From: SM23-73-3 sp964580215
GTDB lineage: Bacteria; Zixibacteria; MSB-5A5; SM1-73
Length of the DNA stretch: 64,000 bases
Direction of reading: 5' to 3'
NCBI GenBank assembly: GCA_964580215.1
Contig: CAZOJT010000003.1
Location: forward strand, 62,001 to 126,000
A program made the position numbers and the translations under genes. Below, piece by piece: positions 35,407-43,719 of the stretch. Within the stretch, counting starts at the first letter, position 1. Each line of letters begins with the position of its first letter. The notes under the pieces were generated by a model that was not told the DNA's origin, made no database searches, and saw only the letters and a list, made by a program, of their open reading frames with translations.

Positions 35407-35466
35407 ACCTCTCCCCCTATTTCCCCCTCTCCACACTTGTGGAGAGGGGGATCAAGGGGGTGAGGT
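35407..35466. repeat. MITE-like palindrome ACCTCTCCCC...GGGGGTGAGGT
   Basis: Core stem CCCCCTCTCCACA / TGTGGAGAGGGGG and outer arms ACCTCTCCCCCT / AGGGGGTGAGGT. This is the simplest copy of the family in the window and serves as the 'empty' reference for the nested copy at 60032. Confidence 0.8.
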
Positions 35467-35772
35467 GTGTTTTTATCCGTCATCTGTTTTGCCAAAATCA
35501 CTACAACTTCGATGGTGATGCCGATACCCAACATGTATATGGGAGACCAAATATGACCTCTGTTTATGGTGAGCGAAACCGAGCCATTGAACCCTTGAAC
35601 TCTTGAACCATTTAACTATGAAAAAATTATGAAAACAAAGGTCAGTAACGCCAGTATCGTCAGTATCGCCAGTCGCCAGATCTCAGTGATTCGTCATTAA
35701 TCATTCATCATTGCTTTTCCGTCATCCGTCATTTCTTTTATCCGTCATTATTCATTCGTCATTCGTTATTCG

Positions 35773-37398
35773 TCATTGCTTTTTCTCAGTCTCAGTCCCA
35801 GTCTCAGTCTTCTTGAGAAGCTCCTCCACCTTTTTTATGTTCTCCGCCACGGTTGCCGCCTCCTTTTCTGCTCCAACCTCCTGAAAGATCTTTAAAGCCT
35901 GTTTGGTCAACTTAAGAGCTTCCTTTGAATCTCCCTTGCTGACGTGAACGAAGGCAATATTGCTTAGTGTGGTAGCTTCTCCGTATCGATCCTTGAGATC
36001 ACGGGCTATCTTCAAAACCTTTTGATAATATTTTAAAGCTTCCTTCAGATTACCCTGGTCTCCATAAATTTGACCGATATTGTTGAGCTCTCTGGCCTCA
36101 CCCTCGACATCGCCGATTTCCAGATAAATTCGCATCGCTTCCTGATGGGTGTAAAGCGCGCTATCCAGCTCCCCTTTGGTTTTGTATATTAGACCGATCA
36201 TATGCAATAAATTTGCCTCAGCCGGTTTGTTTGCCATCTCTCCATGAAGTACCAGGGCTTCGGTAAAAGAGTTTAAAGCTTCATCCAGATTCCCTTGTTG
36301 TTGATAAATGGTGCCCATGCTGGAAAGTGCCATGGCTTCACCTCTTTTAAAACCAATCTTCTGGTTTATTTTAGCCGAACGCTTATACCTCTTTAAGGCT
36401 TCGTCCAGGTTTCCCTTCTGCTCGTAAATCCAGCCCATAGTCAAAAGATCCTGCGCCTCTCCCATTTTGATGCCTGTTTTTTTGTCGATATCCAAAGCCT
36501 GCTGGTAATAGTCTAAAGCCATATCGGTATAACCCTTATTATGGTATACCAGACCAATGTTACTGAGCTGACTAGCTTCACCTTCAGCAAAGTCTATCTT
36601 TCTGGTAATCTCTAAAGCCCCCTGATAATAGACCAATGAAGTGTCAAAATTCTGGAGAGTCCGGAAAACCCAGCCCAGATGGGTCAGCTGGTTTATCTGG
36701 CCCAGCGAATCGTCAATCTCTTTGAAGATCTTTAGAGCCTGTTCATGATAGTGCAATGCCCCATCTAAATCTCCCCTGTTTTGAGAAATCAGGCCTAAAT
36801 TGCCTAATTGAATCGCCTCCTCTTTTGGGCTCTCTGTCTTCCGGTAAACATTCAAAGCTTTTTGGTGAAAACTTTCGGCACTATCCAAATTCCCCACTCT
36901 CAGATAGGTTAAACCGAGATTGCCCCATGCCCCTGCTTTGGCATTCTCATCTTCTACTCTTTCGGCAAATATCAATGCTCTCCGATACTGAACTTCCGCC
37001 TCTTTGAGATTGCCCAACAAAAGAAAGCAGTTACCACTTAAAATCAAAACCGCCACTCTTTCGTCATCCTCAGTTCTCAACTGTAGTCCGAGATTGAAAG
37101 GATATATCGCCTCGGGGTAGTCACCAATTTCATACAAGGAAAACGCCTTCTCAAAAAGTTTTTTCAGTTGAACATTCTGGGTTTGGGTCAGCCCATTCAG
37201 ATAATCTGTCACGCCCGCAGAGACTCTTTCCGATTCTTTGATCATTTTGATCGTCTGTTCTGAACGGGATGGGAAGAGGTGAGTTAAAACCAGATAGATG
37301 ACGAAAACCCCCACCACACCACCTAATATAATTAATCCAAGTCTAATCTTCTTGCTTAGAAAATCTGACATTTTCAATCGCTTATTATTTTTTGGCAT
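35773..37398 (-). CDS. Membrane-anchored TPR protein
   Basis: 541 residues. A short basic N-terminus, one transmembrane helix (about 17-38), then about ten tetratricopeptide repeats of the 40-residue TPR_12 type ('NLGLISQNRGDLDGALHYHEQALKIF'-like units). Same overall plan as the other TPR protein 670 bases downstream, but its repeats are clearly more diverged from one another. The extreme C-terminus (TETGTETEKKQ) is encoded by a CAGTCTCAGTC-type simple repeat. ATG start. Function unknown; scaffold or sensor roles are typical. Confidence 0.88.
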   Translation of the reverse strand: MPKNNKRLKMSDFLSKKIRLGLIILGGVVGVFVIYLVLTHLFPSRSEQTIKMIKESERVSAGVTDYLNGLTQTQNVQLKKLFEKAFSLYEIGDYPEAIYPFNLGLQLRTEDDERVAVLILSGNCFLLLGNLKEAEVQYRRALIFAERVEDENAKAGAWGNLGLTYLRVGNLDSAESFHQKALNVYRKTESPKEEAIQLGNLGLISQNRGDLDGALHYHEQALKIFKEIDDSLGQINQLTHLGWVFRTLQNFDTSLVYYQGALEITRKIDFAEGEASQLSNIGLVYHNKGYTDMALDYYQQALDIDKKTGIKMGEAQDLLTMGWIYEQKGNLDEALKRYKRSAKINQKIGFKRGEAMALSSMGTIYQQQGNLDEALNSFTEALVLHGEMANKPAEANLLHMIGLIYKTKGELDSALYTHQEAMRIYLEIGDVEGEARELNNIGQIYGDQGNLKEALKYYQKVLKIARDLKDRYGEATTLSNIAFVHVSKGDSKEALKLTKQALKIFQEVGAEKEAATVAENIKKVEELLKKTETGTETEKKQ

Positions 37399-37786
37399 AA
37401 AAGCTCCTTTTTTATCTGATCCGAAACGGATAGAGACCGTCAGGGAATGTTGCTGTTCATTTGAACCTTAAAGTTTCTTTGTAGTTGCTCGATTCATCGA
37501 GTCGGCAAGAGCCAAATCTTAAGATCTCATTTGAATCAACTGTCCTGGGAGCCTGTCGAGAAATGTCATTCTGACCCCCGCCAAAGGCGGGAGGAAGAAT
37601 CTCAAACTCGTATAAGTGCATACGCATTTGAAACATGTTGAGTTTATTGGATTCTTCACTTCGTTTCCTATGGATCCAAATTCGGACAGAATGACATAAA
37701 GAGCATTTTTGTGGTTTTTCGACACACTCTTGGGGTATGAACCGTATGGTTTACACCTGTGGTTAAATTAGGCAATTACAGCCTTT
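37399..37786. other. Intergenic region holding a MITE
   Basis: Contains the 171-base MITE (37554-37724, separate entry). 37399-37553 has no recognisable feature apart from a sequence that looks like a leader for the TPR gene (AAGGAGC just before its ATG). Confidence 0.6.
37554..37724. repeat. MITE with TGTCGA...TCGACA ends, copy left of mutS
   Basis: Begins TGTCGAGAAATGTCATTCTGA and ends CAGAATGACAT...TTTTTCGACA, so about 20-base imperfect terminal inverted repeats. It holds CCCGCCAAAGGCGGG at 37577-37591 and a small TCGTATAAGTGCATACGC insertion missing from the other copy. The second copy is at 40610-40758 in the same orientation. Confidence 0.85.
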
Positions 37787-40384
37787 CTAACCTTCTGCTT
37801 TTCTTTTTAGCTCATTTAACTTGTTCAGAGCTTCTATTGGCGTGAGTTCCTCTAAATTAAGTTTTTTTAATTCCTCTGTAATCAAATTATCTTTGGGAGA
37901 AAATATGCTTAGTTGATAACTAACTGGTGCAGGAGCAATTTCAGTTGGCTTGGAAGAAGAAAGTTCGCCGGTTTCCAGCTCTGCTAAAATCTTTTTAGCT
38001 CTTTTTAGAACCTGGGTGGGAATTCCCGCCAGTCGGGCTACATGGATTCCATAGCTATCGTCACATCCACCCGGAACGATCTTTCTCAAAAATATTATCT
38101 CGTCCTCCCATTGCTTCACCGCCACCTGATAATTTTTAACCCGGGGCAGAAACTTTGCCAACTCGGTCAGCTCATGATAATGAGTGGCGAACAATGTCTT
38201 TGCGGAAATCTTGGCATTTTCGTGAATGTATTCTGTCACCGCCCAGGCCACAGAAAGTCCATCAAAGGTTGAGGTTCCGCGTCCCACCTCATCCAACAGG
38301 ATCAGGCTCTTGGGGGTGGCGTTGTTTAAAATATTTGCCGTCTCTATCATCTCCACCAGGAATGTGCTTTGTCCTAAGGTCAGGTAATCGGTGGCGCCTA
38401 CCCGGGTGAAGATTCTGTCCACCACCCCGATTCGGGCGGATTTGGCCGGAACAAATGATCCCATCTGAGCCAAAAGCACAATCAGACCCACCTGCCTTAG
38501 ATAGGTCGATTTCCCAGCCATATTGGGACCGGTGATGATATGGATCTGTTCATCCTTAAGATCAATTTTAGTATGGTTGGGAACGAAGCTCCCTGGTTCC
38601 AAGACATTTTCAATAACCGGATGTCGTCCATCCTCAATCACGATCTGATCGTTTAAGTCGACCTGCGGACACACATAATTGAATCTTTCAGCCACCTCCT
38701 TGAGACTCAACAAAACATCCAGAATCGCCACCAACTCAGCAGTCCTTTGAATTTTCTGGGTCTGTTCTGCCACCTTTAATCTTATCTCTAAAAACAGGTC
38801 ATACTCCAGTTTAAAGATCTTCTCCTCCGCTCCCAGAATATAAGCCTCTTTCTCTTTCAACTGAGGTGTTACGAATCTTTCCGCATTCACCATGGTCTGT
38901 TTGCGAATATACTCTTCTGGCACCTTAGAGAGATGCGGTTTGGTTACCTCGATGAAATAGCCGAAAACCCCGTTAAATCCCACCTTTAAGGAAGGGATAC
39001 CGGTTCTTTTTCTTTCCCCCTCCTGCAAGCTGGCTATCCACTGTTTGCTGTCTTTTATCTCTTCTTTCAAACCATCCAACTCAGAGGAGAATCCGGATTT
39101 TATGATTCCTCCCTCGGTTAGAATCAGAGGGGGATCGTCCAAAATGGAGTTTTGGATCAGCGTAGTTAGGTGGGAGGTATCAGGAAGATTTTCTTTTATG
39201 GAACTCAAAAGGCTGGATTGAGCTTTTTTCAAAATGGTCCTTATCTCTGGGATTTTAGCAAGAGAATCTTTAAGCCAGATCAAATCCTTGGGGCTTGCCT
39301 TTCCGTATCCGATCTTTCCGGCAAGCCGTTCTAAATCAGAGATCTTTTTAATCCTGTCAACTAAATCATCCGATAAGTTTTTATTCAGGAGAAGCTCTTC
39401 AATTGCCTCCTGCCTTTCTTTGATCTTATTTAGATTCAAAAGTGGTCGGATGATCCAACTTCTCAAAAGCCGCGACCCCATGGCAGTTTTGGTTCTATTA
39501 AGCAAGGAAAAAAGAGTCAGACATTTTTCTCCGCTTCTTAAAGGGGTCAAAAGCTCTAAGTTTCGGATGGTGTTGGCATCCAAGAACATCACCTGATCTT
39601 CAAAGAAGGGAGAAATCTTATTGATGTGGGAAAGAAGCGGCTTTTTGGTTTGTTTAAGATAGGCTAAGATAGCCCCTGCAGCTGAGATTCCCAGCTTCAT
39701 CCCCTCACAGCCAAACCCTTCCAGAGAGTTGATCTTGAAGTGTTCGATAAGCAACTGGTATGCGAAATCATAGTCGAACTTCCAGCCATCCAGTGTGGTT
39801 AAAGTTACTTCCCCTACGGACAATTTCAAATCTTTCATCTTTTCATCTGACCAGCCATCGGATATAACAATCTCTGAAGGATCCAACACACTCAGCTTTT
39901 CGAAAACATTTGATTTTTCTCCTTGATCCAGCTTGAACTCCCCGGTAGTCAAATCCAGGACAGACAAGCCTATCTTGTCTTCATCGCCTGAAAGGCTTGC
40001 CAGGTAGTTGATCTCGGTTCCTTCAATCACCCCCTCAATGGTGACAGTTCCGGGTGTGATTATCTCCACCACGTCTCTTTTGACAATTCCTTTAGCCAGC
40101 TTTGGATCCTCCACCTGTTCGCAGACAACCACTTTCTTCCCGGCTTTTAAAAGCTTGGCCAGATACTTGTCCCCCGCATGATAAGGAATTCCGGCTAAGG
40201 GAATTTTCTCTCCCTTGATCTGTCCCCTGGAGGTCAAGGCGATGCCTAATATCTGGGAGGCAATTTTGGCATCCTCTCCGAACATCTCATAGAAGTCGCC
40301 CATACGGAAGAACACGATCTCTTCCGGATACTGATTTTTGATCTTAAAATACTGTCGCATCAAAGGGGTGATATCTTCTGCCAT
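37787..40384 (-). CDS. mutS: DNA mismatch repair protein MutS
   Basis: 865 residues from ATG 40384 ('MAEDITPLMRQYFKIK'); a TTG four codons upstream is less likely. Recognises mismatches and recruits MutL. The mismatch-reading motif 'FFRMGDFYEMFGEDA' (Phe-x-Glu, ~26-31), connector, clamp, and the ATPase domain with Walker A 'GPNMAGKSTYLRQ' (~615) and 'LILLDEVGRGTSTFDG' are intact. A C-terminal tail with 'ALNKLNELKRKA' is the dimer/tetramer part. It is bracketed by two same-oriented MITE copies. Confidence 0.97.
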   Translation of the reverse strand: MAEDITPLMRQYFKIKNQYPEEIVFFRMGDFYEMFGEDAKIASQILGIALTSRGQIKGEKIPLAGIPYHAGDKYLAKLLKAGKKVVVCEQVEDPKLAKGIVKRDVVEIITPGTVTIEGVIEGTEINYLASLSGDEDKIGLSVLDLTTGEFKLDQGEKSNVFEKLSVLDPSEIVISDGWSDEKMKDLKLSVGEVTLTTLDGWKFDYDFAYQLLIEHFKINSLEGFGCEGMKLGISAAGAILAYLKQTKKPLLSHINKISPFFEDQVMFLDANTIRNLELLTPLRSGEKCLTLFSLLNRTKTAMGSRLLRSWIIRPLLNLNKIKERQEAIEELLLNKNLSDDLVDRIKKISDLERLAGKIGYGKASPKDLIWLKDSLAKIPEIRTILKKAQSSLLSSIKENLPDTSHLTTLIQNSILDDPPLILTEGGIIKSGFSSELDGLKEEIKDSKQWIASLQEGERKRTGIPSLKVGFNGVFGYFIEVTKPHLSKVPEEYIRKQTMVNAERFVTPQLKEKEAYILGAEEKIFKLEYDLFLEIRLKVAEQTQKIQRTAELVAILDVLLSLKEVAERFNYVCPQVDLNDQIVIEDGRHPVIENVLEPGSFVPNHTKIDLKDEQIHIITGPNMAGKSTYLRQVGLIVLLAQMGSFVPAKSARIGVVDRIFTRVGATDYLTLGQSTFLVEMIETANILNNATPKSLILLDEVGRGTSTFDGLSVAWAVTEYIHENAKISAKTLFATHYHELTELAKFLPRVKNYQVAVKQWEDEIIFLRKIVPGGCDDSYGIHVARLAGIPTQVLKRAKKILAELETGELSSSKPTEIAPAPVSYQLSIFSPKDNLITEELKKLNLEELTPIEALNKLNELKRKAEG

Positions 40385-40609
40385 GGCAATTGTCAAGATA
40401 AAGTTTTTTCAAAAGATTATACTTTTGGGAGTGTCAAGCTTTGGGGGTTGTTGAAAAACCCCTTTGGCCCGCCAAAGGCGGGACCTATGGATGATAAGTA
40501 ATTGTCTTCCATCGGGGCGGGAATTCATCCCGTCCCGGAGTGTAGCTTTTTCAACAAGCCCTTTAGCTTGACCTATCCTCTGTGTCCAGCGGTATAAGCC
40601 GTATAAGTG

Positions 40610-40758
40610 TGTCGAGAAATGTCATTCTGACCCCGCCTTTGGCGGGGGAAGAATCTCGAATTTGAAACATGCTGAATTTATTAGATTCTTCACTTCGTCT
40701 CCTATGGATCCAAATTCGGACAGAATGACATAAAGGGCATTTTTGTGATTTTTCGACA
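40610..40758. repeat. MITE with TGTCGA...TCGACA ends, copy right of mutS
   Basis: Same ends as the copy at 37554 and about 90 percent alike over the shared part by eye, but its inner palindrome is in the other orientation (CCCGCCTTTGGCGGG, 40632-40646). Confidence 0.85.
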
Positions 40759-40792
40759 GGCTCGTATGGTTGATACCCGCTGACCTTAGTTT

Positions 40793-40867
40793 TGTAGGTC
40801 AAGCATGGCGTAGCCTGCTTGACAAATCCTTATCTGTCAACCCCGCCTTTGGCGGGGTTGACCTACA
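40793..40867. repeat. Palindromic element TGTAGGTCAAGC...TTGACCTACA, copy 2
   Basis: Same terminal arms as copy 1 (24606). Its centre carries the CCCGCCTTTGGCGGG palindrome (40842-40856) in place of the AGCCCTTTGGGC loop of copy 1. Confidence 0.78.
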
Positions 40868-40959
40868 TAACTCAAAATTTTGAAGTTCACTTAATTACAA
40901 TCTTATAGCTTCATTGCCAAACGTTCAGTTTAGTTTTTTCTTTTCCCTTGAGGCTTTAT

Positions 40960-41712
40960 TCACTCTACAATATTTTCAATCGACTCAGTAGAGTAGGGAT
41001 ATTTTTCCTTAAGCAGATTGTGATACAAAAGTGCCTTCTCCCAGTCTTCAAGCTGGCTGAAACATCTAACCAGCCCGGAAAGAGCGAAAGGAAAAGTTTC
41101 GGAATCCTTGCAGTCATCCAAGACCTTAGTATACTCAGCCATAGCTTGATTATAATCCTCACCGGCAAAAAAGCAGTCACCCCTGCCCAGCTGAGCCCAA
41201 CCAGCCCAATTTGATCCAGGAAATAATTTCATGATTTTATCGAACTGAGGCAAAGCGGAGTCTAGTTGATCCATAGCTAAAAAAGAACATCCCGAAATCC
41301 ACAAAACTTCCGGGATCATCCGGCTTTGAGGAAAACTTTGCTCAAATCTTTCTGTCAGATCAACTGTGGTAACATACATCCCTTTGGAAAACTCATACTT
41401 GCAGATTAAAAGTTCTGCCTCATCTGAGTTTATCCAGTCTGGGGAGTGAGAGGTCACGTCTTCAAAATACTTTCTGGACAAATTCCCTTTTTCCTCCACC
41501 TTTCCAAGATAGAACAATATCTCCGGGTTCTCTCTATCTTCTGCCAATTGGTTCAGCAAGATACGCTTTGCTTCAACCAGTTCACCCGTCTGATAATGGT
41601 CTATGGCATCATCTAAAGTTTGGGCGAAAATGGAATTGAGAGATGCGAAATCAAACAGCATGAAAAGGAGAAAAGGCAGATACGTTTTCTTTAGCTCAAC
41701 TCCTCTTCTCAT
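40960..41712 (-). CDS. Periplasmic TPR/outer-membrane-assembly-like protein
   Basis: 250 residues. A signal peptide (about residues 10-30, ending ...SIFAQ) precedes TPR-like repeats (YbgF/BamD-like style: 'FEQSFPQSRMIPEVLWISGCSFLAM', in part, and 'FPGSNWAGWAQLGRGDCFF'). It overlaps the upstream lapB-like gene by ATGA, so the two are translationally coupled. It may be a periplasmic partner for the lapAB pair, but no family can be named with certainty. Confidence 0.78.
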   Translation of the reverse strand: MRRGVELKKTYLPFLLFMLFDFASLNSIFAQTLDDAIDHYQTGELVEAKRILLNQLAEDRENPEILFYLGKVEEKGNLSRKYFEDVTSHSPDWINSDEAELLICKYEFSKGMYVTTVDLTERFEQSFPQSRMIPEVLWISGCSFLAMDQLDSALPQFDKIMKLFPGSNWAGWAQLGRGDCFFAGEDYNQAMAEYTKVLDDCKDSETFPFALSGLVRCFSQLEDWEKALLYHNLLKEKYPYSTESIENIVE

Positions 41713-42863
41713 AGCTTTAGTATGTTAAAAGAATTCCAGATCTTGCAGGAGGGGCATCTCCAGAGAGGCTCAGAAGATTTATGTCCACACCGCTGGCAAA
41801 TAAATTCTTTTTCTGCTGGTGGAAAGCTTTCGATTATACTATCCAAAAGATCAACCGAATCCTCCTTTCGACCCTCTTGCTGGTAAAGCTTTGCCAGACT
41901 CAATCTTGCGGATAAGAAGGCGGGATCGGTGCCGAGAATCTCTGTATATCTCTCCATAGCAGATTCCACCATCCCTTTTTTTTCATAAATTCGAGCTAAG
42001 GAAAAAAGGGCAAAGGTGTTCTTGGGATTTCGACTTAAAATGTTTTCGTAAATCTCAGGGATATCGCCGTACTCTCCCAGTTCAAACAAAGTCTTTTCCA
42101 GTTTGTCGAAAACTAAATACCCAGCATCCGGCACCATCTCCAAAAGCTTCTTCCAGTACTCCACCGCATCTTTCAGCCTTTCATCCTGATAGTAAGCCTC
42201 ACCCAGATAGATATAGGCGGGGACACAGCCCTCGTCATAGTTGAGTGCTTCCTTGTAAGCTACCCGGGCTTTGTGAAGTTCCCCTCTTTCTGCCCGGACC
42301 TTGCCCCAGAGAACCTTATAAAGCGCCAAAATCTTGTTGGTTTGGTTTTCCTTTCGACTAAAGGTTTTCTTCCTCAGCTCAAAAGCCTCCTCCCACCTTT
42401 CGATCTCCTCATATTCGAATAACAGTCTGGAGACGACCCGTTCATCCTTTTCTGAAGTTTTGTACAATTCCTCCAGAACCGAGATGGCTTTGTCATGATT
42501 TCCGGAAGCGGAAAAGTCCTCAGCCAAACTTTTTAAAACCTCCTTTTTTTCTTCCGGGGAAAGGGATGGTCGAAGGGTAAGCTCTTTATGAATCTGCAAG
42601 GCTTTACCGTATCTTTTGTTTTTTCTAAACAGGTCGCCTAACTTCAGATAAGCATCCACATTCTCCGGATCGCTTCTGACCACCTCCTTGAACTTCCGGA
42701 AAGCAACTTTTTCCTCTCCTGATAGAAGCGCCTTCAGAGCATCAATGTAAAGCTGGGGGGAGATTTTCCTTTTTCCTCTTTTTGCCTTTGACCATAAAAA
42801 CGCCATCACGCTAAAGACTATGATAAATGCAAAGATGATTGATAGAATATGACCCGGGCTCAA
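41709..42863 (-). CDS. lapB: LapB-like TPR protein with C-terminal zinc (rubredoxin-like) domain
   Basis: 384 residues, close to the ~390 of LapB/YciM. One N-terminal membrane helix (about 5-23), seven or more TPRs, and a C-terminal metal site CQRCGHKSSEPLWRCPSCKIW (CxxC...CxxC, ~360-378; 20+ residues shortened in wording), the defining pair of features of LapB. LapB regulates LPS synthesis by controlling LpxC degradation in gammaproteobacteria. TTG start with a very strong GGAGGTGAAAA site. A lapA-like gene is directly upstream, which supports the call. Confidence 0.88.
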   Translation of the reverse strand: MSPGHILSIIFAFIIVFSVMAFLWSKAKRGKRKISPQLYIDALKALLSGEEKVAFRKFKEVVRSDPENVDAYLKLGDLFRKNKRYGKALQIHKELTLRPSLSPEEKKEVLKSLAEDFSASGNHDKAISVLEELYKTSEKDERVVSRLLFEYEEIERWEEAFELRKKTFSRKENQTNKILALYKVLWGKVRAERGELHKARVAYKEALNYDEGCVPAYIYLGEAYYQDERLKDAVEYWKKLLEMVPDAGYLVFDKLEKTLFELGEYGDIPEIYENILSRNPKNTFALFSLARIYEKKGMVESAMERYTEILGTDPAFLSARLSLAKLYQQEGRKEDSVDLLDSIIESFPPAEKEFICQRCGHKSSEPLWRCPSCKIWNSFNILKL

Positions 42864-42911
42864 TTTTCACCTCCATTTGACAACCATGCACACCTTCTTT
42901 TAAATCGCCGT

Positions 42912-43214
42912 CTATTTTTCTTCTTCCTCTTCCAGAGGAAGATTGCGCAGGGCGGTGATCTCCCCTAAAAGCTTCCGATTTTCCTTTCTCTGATTACGCA
43001 ACTCAGAATACATCTTAAAATAATAACCAATCCCCAGGGCAAAAGAGATGATCATACCCACCACCAACGCCCAGAAAGCCACAAAAATCATGGGGACGTC
43101 AAAATATTGTTTGCCGTAGAGATTGACCGAGCTTCTTTCATCCGAATTATAGATGGCGAATCCAACTATCAGGATGATAAGGACGATAATCACCAAAGTT
43201 CTCAATATCCACAT
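42912..43214 (-). CDS. lapA: LapA-domain membrane protein
   Basis: 100 residues, two transmembrane helices (about 5-24 and 42-66) with 'AIYNSDERSSVNLYG' and 'VPMIFVAFWALVVGMIISF'-type spacing typical of LapA (PF06305), then a charged coiled-coil tail ending in EEEEEK. ATG start with AGGAGG. LapA works with LapB in lipopolysaccharide assembly; here the pair is followed by a third, secreted TPR protein in the same operon. Confidence 0.88.
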   Translation of the reverse strand: MWILRTLVIIVLIILIVGFAIYNSDERSSVNLYGKQYFDVPMIFVAFWALVVGMIISFALGIGYYFKMYSELRNQRKENRKLLGEITALRNLPLEEEEEK

Positions 43215-43719
43215 AATTCCTCCTGCTTAAGGGGTCTCGTTTTCACCAAAGCTAATATATAAGATACATGTTGTCAATTAAAAAGTTACACAGATTTGTA
43301 ATGACCGGATACATACCGGACACCCAAGAGGGACTTTTTTTAATATAGTTTTCTGCCATAGGCAGATCCGCCTCTGGCGGAATGGTGGATTGAGTTTCAA
43401 GTTTAATTTTTGTATAGGCGTCATTTTATTGATGCCTCCCCGCCTTTGGCGGGACTTTCAGCCATGAGGTCTTTTGTAGTTATTTGTATGAATGCTTCGC
43501 ATATCTTCTCTCTGGGTGTTGCCTAACTTTTTCCCGCCTTTGGCGGGATGTATGATGCGAAGCATTCATACGAATTTGTATTTGGTCTCTACAAAATAGT
43601 TCATTTGGCTCATTGACAAATCTGGGAAAAGTGGTATATTAAATAAAAGGACAGTGAAAGCAAATTGGTTTCAAGTGAGCGGTAACTTTCACAAATAACC
43701 ATCTGGTGGAGGAGGAGAT
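43215..43719. other. Divergent intergenic region with hairpins and a promoter
   Basis: Separates lapA (minus) from the subtilase (plus). Contains TCCGCCTCTGGCGGA (43367-43381), CCCGCCTTTGGCGGG at 43438-43452 and 43533-43547, and a long inverted repeat 43484-43502 / 43555-43574 (TTGTATGAATGCTTCGCAT with its complement) that encloses one of the palindromes. The subtilase promoter lies at the right end. Confidence 0.7.
43613..43640 (+). promoter_or_regulatory. Sigma-70-type promoter for the subtilase gene
   Basis: TTGACA (43613-43618), 16 bases, TATATT (43635-43640), followed by an ~80-base leader and a GGAGGAGG ribosome site. Confidence 0.65.

Larger units (their letters stand above)
35106..35772. 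other. 667-base intergenic region with gene remnant and repeats
   Basis: From left: fragments of a palindromic element (TTCGTATGAACGCATACGC; CAGCCCGACCTACAA), the remnant start of a four-helix-bundle gene (35283-35325), ATTCGTCATT-type repeats, a MITE-like palindrome (35407-35466), about 130 bases with no recognisable feature, TTGAAC-type repeats near 35586, and GTCAGTATCGTCAGTATCGCC-like repeats near 35645. No intact gene. Confidence 0.65.
40385..40959. other. Intergenic region packed with palindromes
   Basis: Contains CCCGCCAAAGGCGGG at 40468-40482, a 'TTGTTGAAAAA...TTTTCAACAAG' long inverted pair (about 40448 and 40547), the MITE at 40610-40758, and the TGTAGGTCAAGC element at 40793-40867. 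No gene. mutS starts at its left edge without a visible ribosome site. Confidence 0.65.
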
